43,286 bases of DNA, from assembly GCA_004554555.1 (NCBI GenBank), contig SFLN01000023.1:1-43286 (forward strand), read 5' to 3'. Under the pieces are notes generated by a model. That model searched no databases. It was not told the origin of the DNA and worked only from the letters and a program-made list of their open reading frames with translations. The translations under genes and the position numbers were made by a program. The DNA comes from [Eubacterium] saphenum (GTDB taxonomy: Bacteria > Bacillota > Clostridia > Oscillospirales > Ruminococcaceae). The first letter of the stretch is position 1, and every line of letters begins with the position of its first letter. Shown one piece after another: positions 16,640 to 23,925 of the stretch.

Positions 16640-16958
16640 TTTCTTTTCCTCCCGACTTGATTTCGATTTTAACCTTTTTGTAATCCTGCGCTATCATTTC
16701 AATGTGCGTATAAAACGACTCCAGAAGCTGTACTGCGGGCTTGTTGTTTTCAAGAAGCCGAAGCGTGATTTGGTTTTCGAGAACCTCAACGTCAGCCTTT
16801 GCCTTAAAAAAATCGGTTATGGTATTGCAGACAAGCATAGTGCTTGAGCTGACCGCCGCGCACACCACGTCGCCGTTTTCGGTTTCGTAGCCTGCGTGAC
16901 CGCTTATTTGAAAGCCCGAAAAGCTCCCGCCGTTCTTATAGAACACACATTTCAGCAT
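16632..16958 (-). CDS. prp: Ribosomal-processing cysteine protease Prp
   Basis: A 108-residue cysteine protease that trims the L27 N terminus in Firmicutes. The catalytic pair is visible: His21 in SGHAGYETENGD and Cys33 in VVCAAVSS. It sits between rplU and rpmA, as in other members of the phylum; its ATG shares one base with the rplU stop (TAATG) and its end overlaps rpmA. Matching of the protease with the SLQYF-A site on L27 supports the function. Confidence 0.95.
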   Translation of the reverse strand: MLKCVFYKNGGSFSGFQISGHAGYETENGDVVCAAVSSSTMLVCNTITDFFKAKADVEVLENQITLRLLENNKPAVQLLESFYTHIEMIAQDYKKVKIEIKSGGKEND

Positions 16959-17263
16959 TACGCGTTGATAGCCTCAATCTGAACCTGGCTGTACGGCTGT
17001 CTGTGGCCCTGCTTTTTCTTGATGTGCTTCTTAGGCTTGTAGGTGAAAACGGTGATTTTCTTAGCCTTGCCGTTCTTCACGAGCTTCGCCTTTACGGAAG
17101 CGCCGTCAACATAAGGAGCGCCAACCTTTACGGAGCCGTCGCCGCCTACCATAACAACCTTGTCGAAGGTGATTTCGCCCTCTGCGTCCAGCTTCTCGAT
17201 AAAGATGGTGTCGCCCTCTTTAACCTGATACTGCTTTCCGCCTGTTTCGATTACTGCGTACAT
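16958..17263 (-). CDS. rplU: 50S ribosomal protein L21
   Basis: A 101-residue L21: MYAVIETGGKQYQVKEGDTIFIEKLD at the start and the basic TYKPKKHIKKKQGHRQPYSQVQIEAI tail that binds 23S rRNA. It is first in the rplU-prp-rpmA operon and preceded by an 80-base leader and a strong promoter. Confidence 0.98.
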   Translation of the reverse strand: MYAVIETGGKQYQVKEGDTIFIEKLDAEGEITFDKVVMVGGDGSVKVGAPYVDGASVKAKLVKNGKAKKITVFTYKPKKHIKKKQGHRQPYSQVQIEAINA

Positions 17264-17341
17264 ATTTCATACCTCTTTTTTAAGAACTCGCTGTGAAAAG
17301 GTAAAGCCGAATGCTTTTTTAAAAAACCCTGCACAAGCGGC
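17264..17341 (-). ncRNA. Possible L21-type ribosomal protein leader
   Basis: The 5' untranslated region of rplU is about 80 bases and contains potential pairing of AAGCCG (near its 5' end) with CGGCTT further in, separated by an A/T-rich GGGTTTTTTAAAAAAGC loop. Ribosomal L21 operons in Firmicutes often carry an autoregulatory leader at this place. The match to that family is not verified; the assignment is by position and crude pairing only. Confidence 0.4.
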
Positions 17342-17347
17342 TTAATT

Positions 17348-17376
17348 ATTATACCACACACAAATCGTTTTGTCAA
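17348..17376 (-). promoter_or_regulatory. Promoter of rplU-prp-rpmA
   Basis: On the minus strand TTGACA (17371-17376) and TATAAT (17348-17353) have a 17-base spacer ending GTGTGG. This is a consensus promoter, as expected for ribosomal protein genes. Confidence 0.9.
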
Positions 17377-17569
17377 GCCTTTTCGCAGAAATTTTTCACT
17401 TTTTCCCTCAAAGCACCGCCGTTTTTCTCGAGTTTTCCAAAAAATAGCAAACCTTACGCTCGTGAAAACGTTTTCACAAATTGTGCTTCGTTTTGTGGGC
17501 AATTTGTTTATATAATCGCAAGCGAATTTGTAAGATTTGTTGAATTTTGTGGAAAATAGCATAAAACTA

Positions 17570-17598
17570 TTGACAATTTTCATCATCTGCTGTATAAT
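17570..17598 (+). promoter_or_regulatory. Promoter of an orphan small RNA
   Basis: TTGACA (17570-17575) and TATAAT (17593-17598) are a perfect consensus pair with a 17-base spacer. No coding frame starts downstream before a strong terminator at 17701. Confidence 0.85.
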
Positions 17599-17604
17599 TT
17601 AATC

Positions 17605-17733
17605 AAACAAAAGATATTGGTTGTTCCTAACTTCCTTATCGTTTGTTTGTTTAGTTGTCTCCTTTCTTTTGTTCTACACATAATTGTATCATTTGATTTA
17701 CGGGTTCTTTTTTGAAGAACCCCGTTTTTTTGC
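17605..17733 (+). ncRNA. Candidate small regulatory RNA of about 130 nt
   Basis: A free-standing transcript is predicted from the consensus promoter to an intrinsic terminator (CGGGTTCTT 17701-17709 with AAGAACCCCG, one bulge, then seven T). Its 5' end is a 12-bp stem with one mismatch (17604-17615 with 17638-17649) around a 22-base pyrimidine-rich loop containing TTCCTAACTTCCTT. A single-stranded linker follows with TCTCCTTTC (17658-17666), the complement of the AAGGAGA-type ribosome sites used by genes in this window. There is no start codon with a ribosome site. It is not recognised as 6S, SRP, tmRNA or RNase P RNA. Confidence 0.7.
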
Positions 17734-17772
17734 CTTTTTCACAAAAAATATATGGAAATCCGAGAAAGAATG

Positions 17773-17781
17773 TGTTATAAT
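17773..17781 (+). promoter_or_regulatory. Extended -10 promoter of the yfmF-yfmH-lgt operon
   Basis: TGTTATAAT fits the TGnTATAAT extended -10 form; no good -35 box is visible at 17 bases. It lies after the small RNA terminator and 45 bases before the first gene. Confidence 0.6.
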
Positions 17782-17825
17782 AATATAGTATAGTTTGTTT
17801 TGTGAAGTTTTAGTTCATTTGGGAG

Positions 17826-19103
17826 TTGATTGTTATATTTGAAAGAAAGCAAATTGCGGACGGCGTGTTTTTCAGCAGAATAACCGACCGCCGCTTTAAA
17901 GAAAACAGAATAAGCGTTTTGCTTTTTACGGAGTTTGACGCTCTGCCTCGCGCGGACTGCGCACTTGCGGCGTACGCGCTCTCGGAGTGCTGCGCGCTTT
18001 ACCCCGATTACAGCAAGCTCTCTGCGGCTCTGCTCGATTTATACGATGCGTCGATTTCCACGTCAACCACAATGCGCTGGGACAAGCGCTGCACGGAAAT
18101 TGTCGGCTCGGCTCTTGACGACCGCTACGCGCTCTCGGGGGAGAAGCTCGAACGCGAGCTTGCTCAGCTGATGTGCGAGTGCCTGTTTCGCCCGAAAGCG
18201 GAAAACGGCGCGTTTGACGAGAAAGTCACCGAGATGATGCGCGCGGAGCTTATCGACGCAATCGACAGCGTTATAAACGACAAGTCCCGCTTTGCTGCCT
18301 ATCAAGCCGCGAAAACCGCTTATGTCGGCGAGGCGGCAGCGCTTCCTCCTTCGGGAACACACGAGGACGCCGAAAAGGTTACGGCGCGGTCGGCTTACGC
18401 GGCGTATCGCGAAATCCTCGAAACCGCGCGCGTTGAGATTTTCGCGGCGGGCTGCTCGGAGTTCACCGAAACCGAGGAGATTTTTGCTCGGGAGTTCTCC
18501 GCGATAAACCGCCGCTGCGCAGTCGCGGAGCTTGGCTGCAAGCCGTCTGTTTTAAAGGAAAAAACCGCGTACGCCGAGGACGAGTTCGATATGCAGCAGG
18601 CAATCCTGCGAATGTATTTCAAAGCTCCCGACCTTGCGGACTTTGAGGCGAATTTCCTCTTGACGCGAATTCTCGGCGGTATGACAACCTCGCGCTTCTT
18701 CACAAATATCCGTGAAAAGCAGTCGCTTTGCTATTACTGCAGCGCCTATTCAACCAAAGCTATGCGCGCGCTGATTTGTTACGCGGGAATTGAACCGAAG
18801 AACAAAAAACGCGTTGAGGAAGCGATTTCAAAGGAGCTGCGCGATATCAGCGAAAACGGCGTGACCGACGAGGAGCTTTTCCGCGCAAAGCTGGAGCTGC
18901 GAAATCAGCTGAAGGCTGTTTACGACAGCGCGGGCGCTCTTATAAACTGGTTTTCGGGGCAGCTTGCCGATGAGAAAATTCTCCCGCCCGAGGAGTTCGG
19001 GGAGCTTTGCGAGGCGGTTTCGGCACAACGCGTTCAAAACGCCGCGCGGGAATATTCACTCGACACGGTTTACGCGCTGAGCGGGAAAGAGGACGAGGAA
19101 TAA
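17826..19103 (+). CDS. yfmF: M16-family peptidase homologue, YfmF-like (inactive partner)
   Basis: A protein of about 425 residues with the M16 (insulinase-like) fold. It begins FERKQIADGVFFSRITDRRFKENRISVLLF, typical of YfmF, and has the C-terminal M16 signature TRILGGMTTSRFFTNIREKQSLCYYCSAY. The zinc motif HxxEH is absent, as in the non-catalytic half of such pairs. The following gene encodes the catalytic-type partner. The pair has been linked in Bacillus to elongation factor P modification; that role is carried over from the family. The start is unclear: TTG 17826 touches the GGGAG site, and in-frame ATT or ATA codons 3-9 bases later are better spaced, so a non-canonical start is possible. 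Confidence 0.8.
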   Translation: MIVIFERKQIADGVFFSRITDRRFKENRISVLLFTEFDALPRADCALAAYALSECCALYPDYSKLSAALLDLYDASISTSTTMRWDKRCTEIVGSALDDRYALSGEKLERELAQLMCECLFRPKAENGAFDEKVTEMMRAELIDAIDSVINDKSRFAAYQAAKTAYVGEAAALPPSGTHEDAEKVTARSAYAAYREILETARVEIFAAGCSEFTETEEIFAREFSAINRRCAVAELGCKPSVLKEKTAYAEDEFDMQQAILRMYFKAPDLADFEANFLLTRILGGMTTSRFFTNIREKQSLCYYCSAYSTKAMRALICYAGIEPKNKKRVEEAISKELRDISENGVTDEELFRAKLELRNQLKAVYDSAGALINWFSGQLADEKILPPEEFGELCEAVSAQRVQNAAREYSLDTVYALSGKEDEE

Positions 19104-19108
19104 CGCTT

Positions 19109-20374
19109 ATGATTGAGAAAATTTACGACAAGATAACAGGCGAAACCTGTCTGAAATACGTTCACGCGAGCGGCACGGAGATTTTTATGCTGCCGATGGA
19201 GGGCTATTCCTCGGCAACGGCGCAGTTTACCGCGAAATTCGGTTCGCAGGACAACAGCTTTTGCACGGTTGACGGCGAATTTGTGAAAATCCCCGACGGC
19301 ACCGCGCATTACCTTGAACACAAGCTCTTCGAGAGCGAGGAAAAGGACGCGTTTTCGCTTTTCGCGCAGACGGGCGCTTCCTGTAACGCGGGAACCAGCT
19401 TCGATTACACGCAGTATTATTTCTCCTGCGCGGACAAATTTGCCCAAAATCTCGAGATACTGCTGGACTTTGTCGCCAACCCTTATTTCACCGAGGAAAA
19501 CGTTGAAAAGGAGCGCGGGATTATCGCGCAGGAAATCACGATGTACCGCGACAACCCGTCCTGGCGCGTTTTCACAAATCTTCTGGAGGCGCTTTACGAG
19601 AAAAATCCCGTGCGGCTGGACATCGCGGGTACTGTCGAGAGCATCGCGCAAATCACCCCGAAAACGCTCTACGACTGCTACAACACGTTTTACAACCCAT
19701 CGAATATGTTTCTTTGCGTTGCGGGAAATTTTGACCCCGAGGACGTCTGCCGCGTCTGCGAGGAAAAGCTCCGCGCGGGCAGGGCTTTCAGCGTTGAAAC
19801 CGCGCCCTTTGACGAGCCGTATGCGGTTGCGAAAAAGCTCGTGCGTATCTCAATGCCCGTGGCAAAGCCGATTTTCGAGATTGGCTTCAAGCGCCGCGAG
19901 GTGCAGGGAATGGGTGAAATCGAGGATTATATTTACTTCAACATTCTGTTCGATATGATTTTCGGCGAGTCGTCGGAGTTCTACGAAAAAATGCGCGAAA
20001 ACGGCTTGCTCAACGACGAATGGGGCGTGAGCGTTTTCAGCGGGCGCGGACATCTCTTCCCGACAGCGCGCGGCGAAAGCGAAAAGCCCGAGCTTATTCT
20101 TGAGGAAATGCAGAAGCTCATTCGCGAGTGCAAGAAAAATCCCCCGTCAAGGGAGCTTTTCGAGCGCGTCAAAAAGGCAACCTACGGCTCGCTTGTGCGG
20201 GATTTCAGCAACGTTTCGTCCGTGGCGTCAACGCTCTCGGAGTCGGCGCTGAGCGGAGTTTCACCGTTTGCCGCGATAAACACCGCCGCCGCTGCCGATT
20301 ACGGCACGCTTCTCGGAAAGCTGGAAAGCCTTGACGAGGAGAACGCGAGCGTTTCTATTGTAGAGAACAAATAA
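19109..20374 (+). CDS. yfmH: M16-family zinc peptidase, YfmH-like
   Basis: A 421-residue M16 peptidase with the inverted zinc motif intact: HYLEH (in DGTAHYLEHKLFE), followed about 75 residues later by the acidic ligand region ENVEKERGIIAQEI. The C-terminal half carries the usual substrate-binding lobe (FGESSEFYEKMRENGLLNDEW). It probably works as a heterodimer with the YfmF-like product encoded five bases upstream. ATG 19109 is used because GAGGACGAGGAA lies before it; the frame extends further left but inside yfmF. The cellular substrate is not certain. Confidence 0.85.
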   Translation: MIEKIYDKITGETCLKYVHASGTEIFMLPMEGYSSATAQFTAKFGSQDNSFCTVDGEFVKIPDGTAHYLEHKLFESEEKDAFSLFAQTGASCNAGTSFDYTQYYFSCADKFAQNLEILLDFVANPYFTEENVEKERGIIAQEITMYRDNPSWRVFTNLLEALYEKNPVRLDIAGTVESIAQITPKTLYDCYNTFYNPSNMFLCVAGNFDPEDVCRVCEEKLRAGRAFSVETAPFDEPYAVAKKLVRISMPVAKPIFEIGFKRREVQGMGEIEDYIYFNILFDMIFGESSEFYEKMRENGLLNDEWGVSVFSGRGHLFPTARGESEKPELILEEMQKLIRECKKNPPSRELFERVKKATYGSLVRDFSNVSSVASTLSESALSGVSPFAAINTAAAADYGTLLGKLESLDEENASVSIVENK

Positions 20375-20390
20375 GATAAGGAGAATAAAA

Positions 20391-21574
20391 ATGAGTGTAA
20401 TGAATTTAGTTGCGGAATCAGCGGTTACGGTTAAGAACACGCTGGAGTTTCCGAACCTTTTCGGCGGCACGCAAATCGAGTATTACCGCGGATTTGAGGT
20501 TTTCGGAGTGCCGATTTACTGGTACGGCGTGCTGATTGCGGTGGGAATTGTGCTGGCGTGCGTTTACGCTTTTCACCGTATGGAGAAGTTTTTGCGGCGA
20601 CAATCGGCGGTTTTCTCGGCGCGAGAATTTATTTCTGCGTGTTCACTTCGCTTGACCCGACCTCGGGGAAAAAGTACGATTTCGTGACCACGTTCACCGA
20701 AATCCGCGACGGCGGAATTGCAATTTACGGCGGAATTATCGCGGCGGTGCTTGTGGGATTTTTGTTCTGCAAGCTGCGCAAGGTTCACTTTACGACAATG
20801 CTGGACGTTGCGGCACTTGGCTTTCTGATAGGACAGGCAATCGGCAGATGGGGAAATTTCGTCAATCAGGAAGCGTACGGCGCGGACTGCGCGGCAGACT
20901 GGCCTTTTGCGATGAAGGGCTCTCTTATCACCTCGCAGGGCATCACGGGAGTTGTACATCCGTGCTTCCTGTATGAGAGCGTGTGGTGCTTGCTTGGGTT
21001 CATTTTCCTGCACATCTACTCGAAAAAGCTGCGTACATTTGATGGCGAGGTTTTCCTGCTGTATGTTGCGTGGTACGGCTTGGAGCGCTTCTTTGTCGAA
21101 GGACTGCGCACCGACAGCCTTATGGCGGGCGATTTGAGAATTTCGCAGATTGTCGCGGCGGTTTCGTGCATTGCGGCGCTGATTTTGTTCGTCATTTTCA
21201 AGATTTACACCAAGAAGAAAAACATTCCGCTTTATGTAAACTCGGGTGCAAGTCAGAACCTGCTTGAAAGCGACCGCAAGGCTGAAGAGGAGCGCGCTGC
21301 CAAGAAAGCGGCAAAGAAGAACAAAAAATCCCCGAGCATTCTCGCCGATGAAGCGGCAGAGGACACCGAGGAAAATTCCGAGGAAACCGAGGCTGCCGAG
21401 GATACCGATGAAAAGCCCGAGGTAAACGAGGAAGAAACCAAGATTTCTCTCGATAAACCTGTTGAAAATGCGGCTGAGGAAAAGGCTGAAGATACCGAAA
21501 AATCTGCCGAGGCTGCTGTTGAAGAAAAGGCTGCCGATACCGAGAAAACGGACGAAGCCGACAAGGGAGATTGA
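20391..21574 (+). pseudogene. lgt: Prolipoprotein diacylglyceryl transferase, frameshifted
   Basis: Lgt attaches diacylglycerol to the lipobox Cys of prelipoproteins in the membrane. The first part (from ATG 20391, AAGGAG site) gives EVFGVPIYWYGVLIAVGIVLACVYAFHRMEKF in one frame. The rest (VFAATIGGFLGARIYF, the signature GQAIGRWGNFVNQEAYG, then HPCFLYESVW) is in another frame from about 20590. Compared with Bacillus Lgt about ten residues are missing at the junction, so the change looks like a deletion of about 30 bases (length 1 mod 3), not a single-base slip. After the last helix comes an acidic tail of about 100 residues rich in Glu, Asp, Ala and Lys, not part of normal Lgt. At least four lipoproteins in this window need Lgt, so either another copy exists or the break is an assembly error. 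Confidence 0.8.
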
Positions 21575-21576
21575 TT

Positions 21577-22323
21577 TTGAAGAAGATTTTTTCGGCGATT
21601 TTTGCGGCGGTTTTGCTTTGCGGCTGCACGGATAACTCGGGTATTTTCCGCGAGGAAAAATCCGATATTCCCACGATTTCCGAAATTTCCGAAACACAAA
21701 AGCTCCCCGAGGCGAACGCGGAGGACTTTGAGTTCACTCAAACGGACGGCGGGATTGCGGTCACAAAGTATCTCGGGAGTAAGACGGAATTTTCCGTTCC
21801 CGGGAAAATTGACGGAAAGCCTGTTGTTGAAATCGGCAGCAAAGCGTTTTGCGGACGCGGGGATTTGACAAGGGTTGAAATCCCCGATACCGTCGTGAAA
21901 ATCAGCAAAAGCGACGCGCTGAAATTCCGCGAGGGCGAGGAAATTTCGGGAGAGGTTATCCTGACGGGCGCGGACGTTGAAAAAGCGAACGTTTATTACG
22001 ATGAGTTCAATTCCGAATTCATTATCCAAATTGACTTTACGCAAAGCGGCGCGGAAAAGTTTTCCGAGGCGACAGGGCGGCTTATCGGCGAAATAATCTC
22101 GATTTGGGTTGACGATGAGATTTTGAGCGCACCGTATGTTCACGAGCAGGTTGTTGACGGAAGAGCAGTGATTTCGGGGAAATTTTCCGTTGACAAGGCT
22201 ATGGAATATGCCGCGAAAATCAACGGAAATCCGTTTGAGGGCTGCGAGAAAATCCGCGTTACATACAAGGGAAAAACCTACGGTTATAACGAGCTGAGCG
22301 AATTGTATTCGGCAGTTAATTAA
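21577..22323 (+). CDS. Lipoprotein with leucine-rich fragment and SecD-type P1 head domain
   Basis: A 248-residue predicted lipoprotein: signal KKIFSAIFAAVLLCGCTD with the lipobox Cys, then a short region resembling BspA-type leucine-rich repeats (FSVPGKIDGKPVVEIGSKAFCGRGDLTRVEIPDTVVKI, about residues 68-108). The rest resembles the P1 head subdomain of SecD (ILTGADVEKANVYYDE, IDFTQSGAEKFSEATGRLIGEIISIWVDDEILSAPYVHE, VISGKFSVDKAMEYAAKI). SecD uses this domain outside the membrane to assist exported proteins. No SecD transmembrane helices follow. The start is TTG 21577 with AGGGAG upstream, right after the lgt stop. The function is unknown. Confidence 0.7.
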   Translation: MKKIFSAIFAAVLLCGCTDNSGIFREEKSDIPTISEISETQKLPEANAEDFEFTQTDGGIAVTKYLGSKTEFSVPGKIDGKPVVEIGSKAFCGRGDLTRVEIPDTVVKISKSDALKFREGEEISGEVILTGADVEKANVYYDEFNSEFIIQIDFTQSGAEKFSEATGRLIGEIISIWVDDEILSAPYVHEQVVDGRAVISGKFSVDKAMEYAAKINGNPFEGCEKIRVTYKGKTYGYNELSELYSAVN

Positions 22324-22341
22324 ATTTAAAGGAGAATTAAA

Positions 22342-23184
22342 ATGGCAAAGATTATTGACGGAAAAGCTGTTTCGGCAGCGGTTAAGGAACAGGTTCGCGA
22401 TGAAATCGCACGCGACGGTATCAAGGCGGGACTGGCGGTTGTGATTGTCGGAAACGACCCCGCGAGCCGAGTTTATGTAAACAACAAGAAGAAAGCGTGC
22501 GAGTTCTGCGGTATTCAGTCGTTCGAGTACGCGCTCCCCGAGGAAACGACTATGGAGCAGCTTCTGGAGCTTATCGACACGCTGAACTCCGATGAAAACG
22601 TGAACGGAATTCTCGTTCAGCTTCCGCTTCCGAAGCAGTTGGACGAGAAGGAGGTTATCGCGAGAATTTCGCCCGAGAAGGACGTTGACGCGTTTCACGA
22701 GCAGAATGTCGGCAAGATTATGATAGGAAATTACAGCTTTTTGCCTTGCACACCCTCGGGCTGTATGGATTTAATTCACAGCACGGGCGTTGAGGTTTCG
22801 GGCAAGGAGTGCGTGGTTATCGGGCGCTCAAACATTGTCGGAAAGCCGATGGCGATGCTTCTCCTCCACGAAAACGGCACCGTCACAATCTGCCACAGCA
22901 GAACGAAAAATCTTGCCGAGGTGTGCAGCCGCGCGGATATTCTCGTAGCTGCGGTTGGCAAGCCGAATTTTGTTACCGCGGATATGGTCAAGGAGGGCGC
23001 GGTTGTCATCGACGTCGGCATTAACCGCCTGCCCGACGGCAAGCTCTGCGGCGACGTTAAGTTTGACGAGGTTAGCGAAAAAGCGGGCTGGATTACACCC
23101 GTGCCGGGCGGCGTCGGACCGATGACCATCGCCACGCTTATGAAGAATACGCTCACTGCGGCAAAGCTCCAGCAGAAAAAGTAA
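22342..23184 (+). CDS. folD: Bifunctional methylenetetrahydrofolate dehydrogenase/cyclohydrolase
   Basis: A 280-residue FolD that interconverts 5,10-methylene-, methenyl- and 10-formyl-tetrahydrofolate. Motifs are VGNDPASRVYVNNKKKACE with the catalytic Lys, GILVQLPLPKQLDE, DVDAFHEQNVGKIM, the nucleotide-binding GRSNIVGKPMAMLLL, and PVPGGVGPMTIATLMKNT. The length and order are standard. AAAGGAGAA precedes the ATG. It lies in the operon that starts with yfmF, 18 bases after the SecD-like lipoprotein. Confidence 0.97.
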   Translation: MAKIIDGKAVSAAVKEQVRDEIARDGIKAGLAVVIVGNDPASRVYVNNKKKACEFCGIQSFEYALPEETTMEQLLELIDTLNSDENVNGILVQLPLPKQLDEKEVIARISPEKDVDAFHEQNVGKIMIGNYSFLPCTPSGCMDLIHSTGVEVSGKECVVIGRSNIVGKPMAMLLLHENGTVTICHSRTKNLAEVCSRADILVAAVGKPNFVTADMVKEGAVVIDVGINRLPDGKLCGDVKFDEVSEKAGWITPVPGGVGPMTIATLMKNTLTAAKLQQKK

Positions 23185-23187
23185 CCC

Positions 23188-23367
23188 ATGAACAATACAT
23201 CGAAATCTTTTCTCAGAAACGCGATTTTGCTTACACTTGCGCTTGCGTTGATTGTCGCTTTTATGAAAGAATGGGGCGCGGCGCAAATCATCATAATCGT
23301 TCTTGTCGCGGGACTTGCGGGAATGCAGTGGTTTCTGTTTATCTTTATGAAAATTCAGAAAAAGTGA
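23188..23367 (+). CDS. Small two-helix membrane protein
   Basis: A 59-residue frame starts three bases after the folD stop: MNNTSKSFLRNAILLTLALALIV at its N terminus, then AAQIIIIVLVAGLAGMQWFLFIF, giving two hydrophobic helices joined by MKEWG and ending KIQKK. Charge distribution suggests both ends inside the cell. There is no clear ribosome site, so it probably depends on coupling with folD. No family was recognised. Confidence 0.55.
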   Translation: MNNTSKSFLRNAILLTLALALIVAFMKEWGAAQIIIIVLVAGLAGMQWFLFIFMKIQKK

Positions 23368-23439
23368 TTTTGGCAGCGGCACGGCTTGCGGCAGCAACCA
23401 CGCTTTTTGCGGGAATTTTACTTCCTTGTGCATAACCCG

Positions 23440-23905
23440 ACTTTGCGCGATGCGCGGGCATTTTCGCCGGCATCGAACCGGCGAAAATGCGTGTTTTTGA
23501 GAAACGCGGTTTCTCAAAAACACGGCGATTTTTCGGGCGTCGAACCCGAAAAATCGCTTGGTTTGAGCCTGCTTTTACCTCGGAGCTTGCTTTGCGGTCT
23601 GCGCGCTCTCGGGCGATTTCGGCGGCATCGAACCGCCGAAATCGCGCGTTTGCGTGAAACTCCGTTTCACGCAAACGCTTGGGGGAAACTCTTCGTTTTT
23701 AGAAACGCTAAATGCGTTTCTCCCCAAACCCCTTTGCGCTTTTGGGCGTGTATCGGCGCTGCCGCGCCGAGTGGTCGCGCTTCGCGCTCCAGTCCGCGGC
23801 TTCGCCGCGAGTGGTCGCTTCGCTCCAGTGCCTCCGGCGGCTTGAAACCTTTTTCTGAAGAAAAAGGTTTCAAGACTTCCAAAAAGACTTTTTTCGCTGC
23901 GCGTG
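23440..23905 (+). repeat. Palindrome array, copy C
   Basis: About 465 bases between the small membrane protein and mazF. Three 33-base hairpins occur at 23458-23490 (centre CATCGAA), 23525-23557 (centre CGTCGAA) and 23613-23645 (centre CATCGAA). Two are followed directly by 15-bp hairpins with a three-base loop (23491-23523 and 23646-23678). The GGGGGAAAC...GTTTCTCCCC module, a GC-rich part with TTCG-loop stems, and a terminal AACCTTTTTCT / AGAAAAAGGTT unit follow. In copy C the outer pairs of that last unit are TTGAAACC/GGTTTCAA where copy B has AAAGAACC/GGTTCTTT. Bases 23368-23439 before it show nothing else. Confidence 0.85.
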
Positions 23906-23925
23906 AACGGAAAGCTGATGCGAGT

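Noticed and set aside
17605..17733. 6S RNA or other known housekeeping RNA
   Set aside because: Too short for 6S, and there is no central bubble, SRP Alu/S domain or tmRNA-like tag frame.
21253..22698. 481-codon minus-strand frame over lgt, the SecD-like lipoprotein and folD
   Set aside because: It runs antisense across three genes whose plus-strand products are recognisable; the translation is a compositional shadow.
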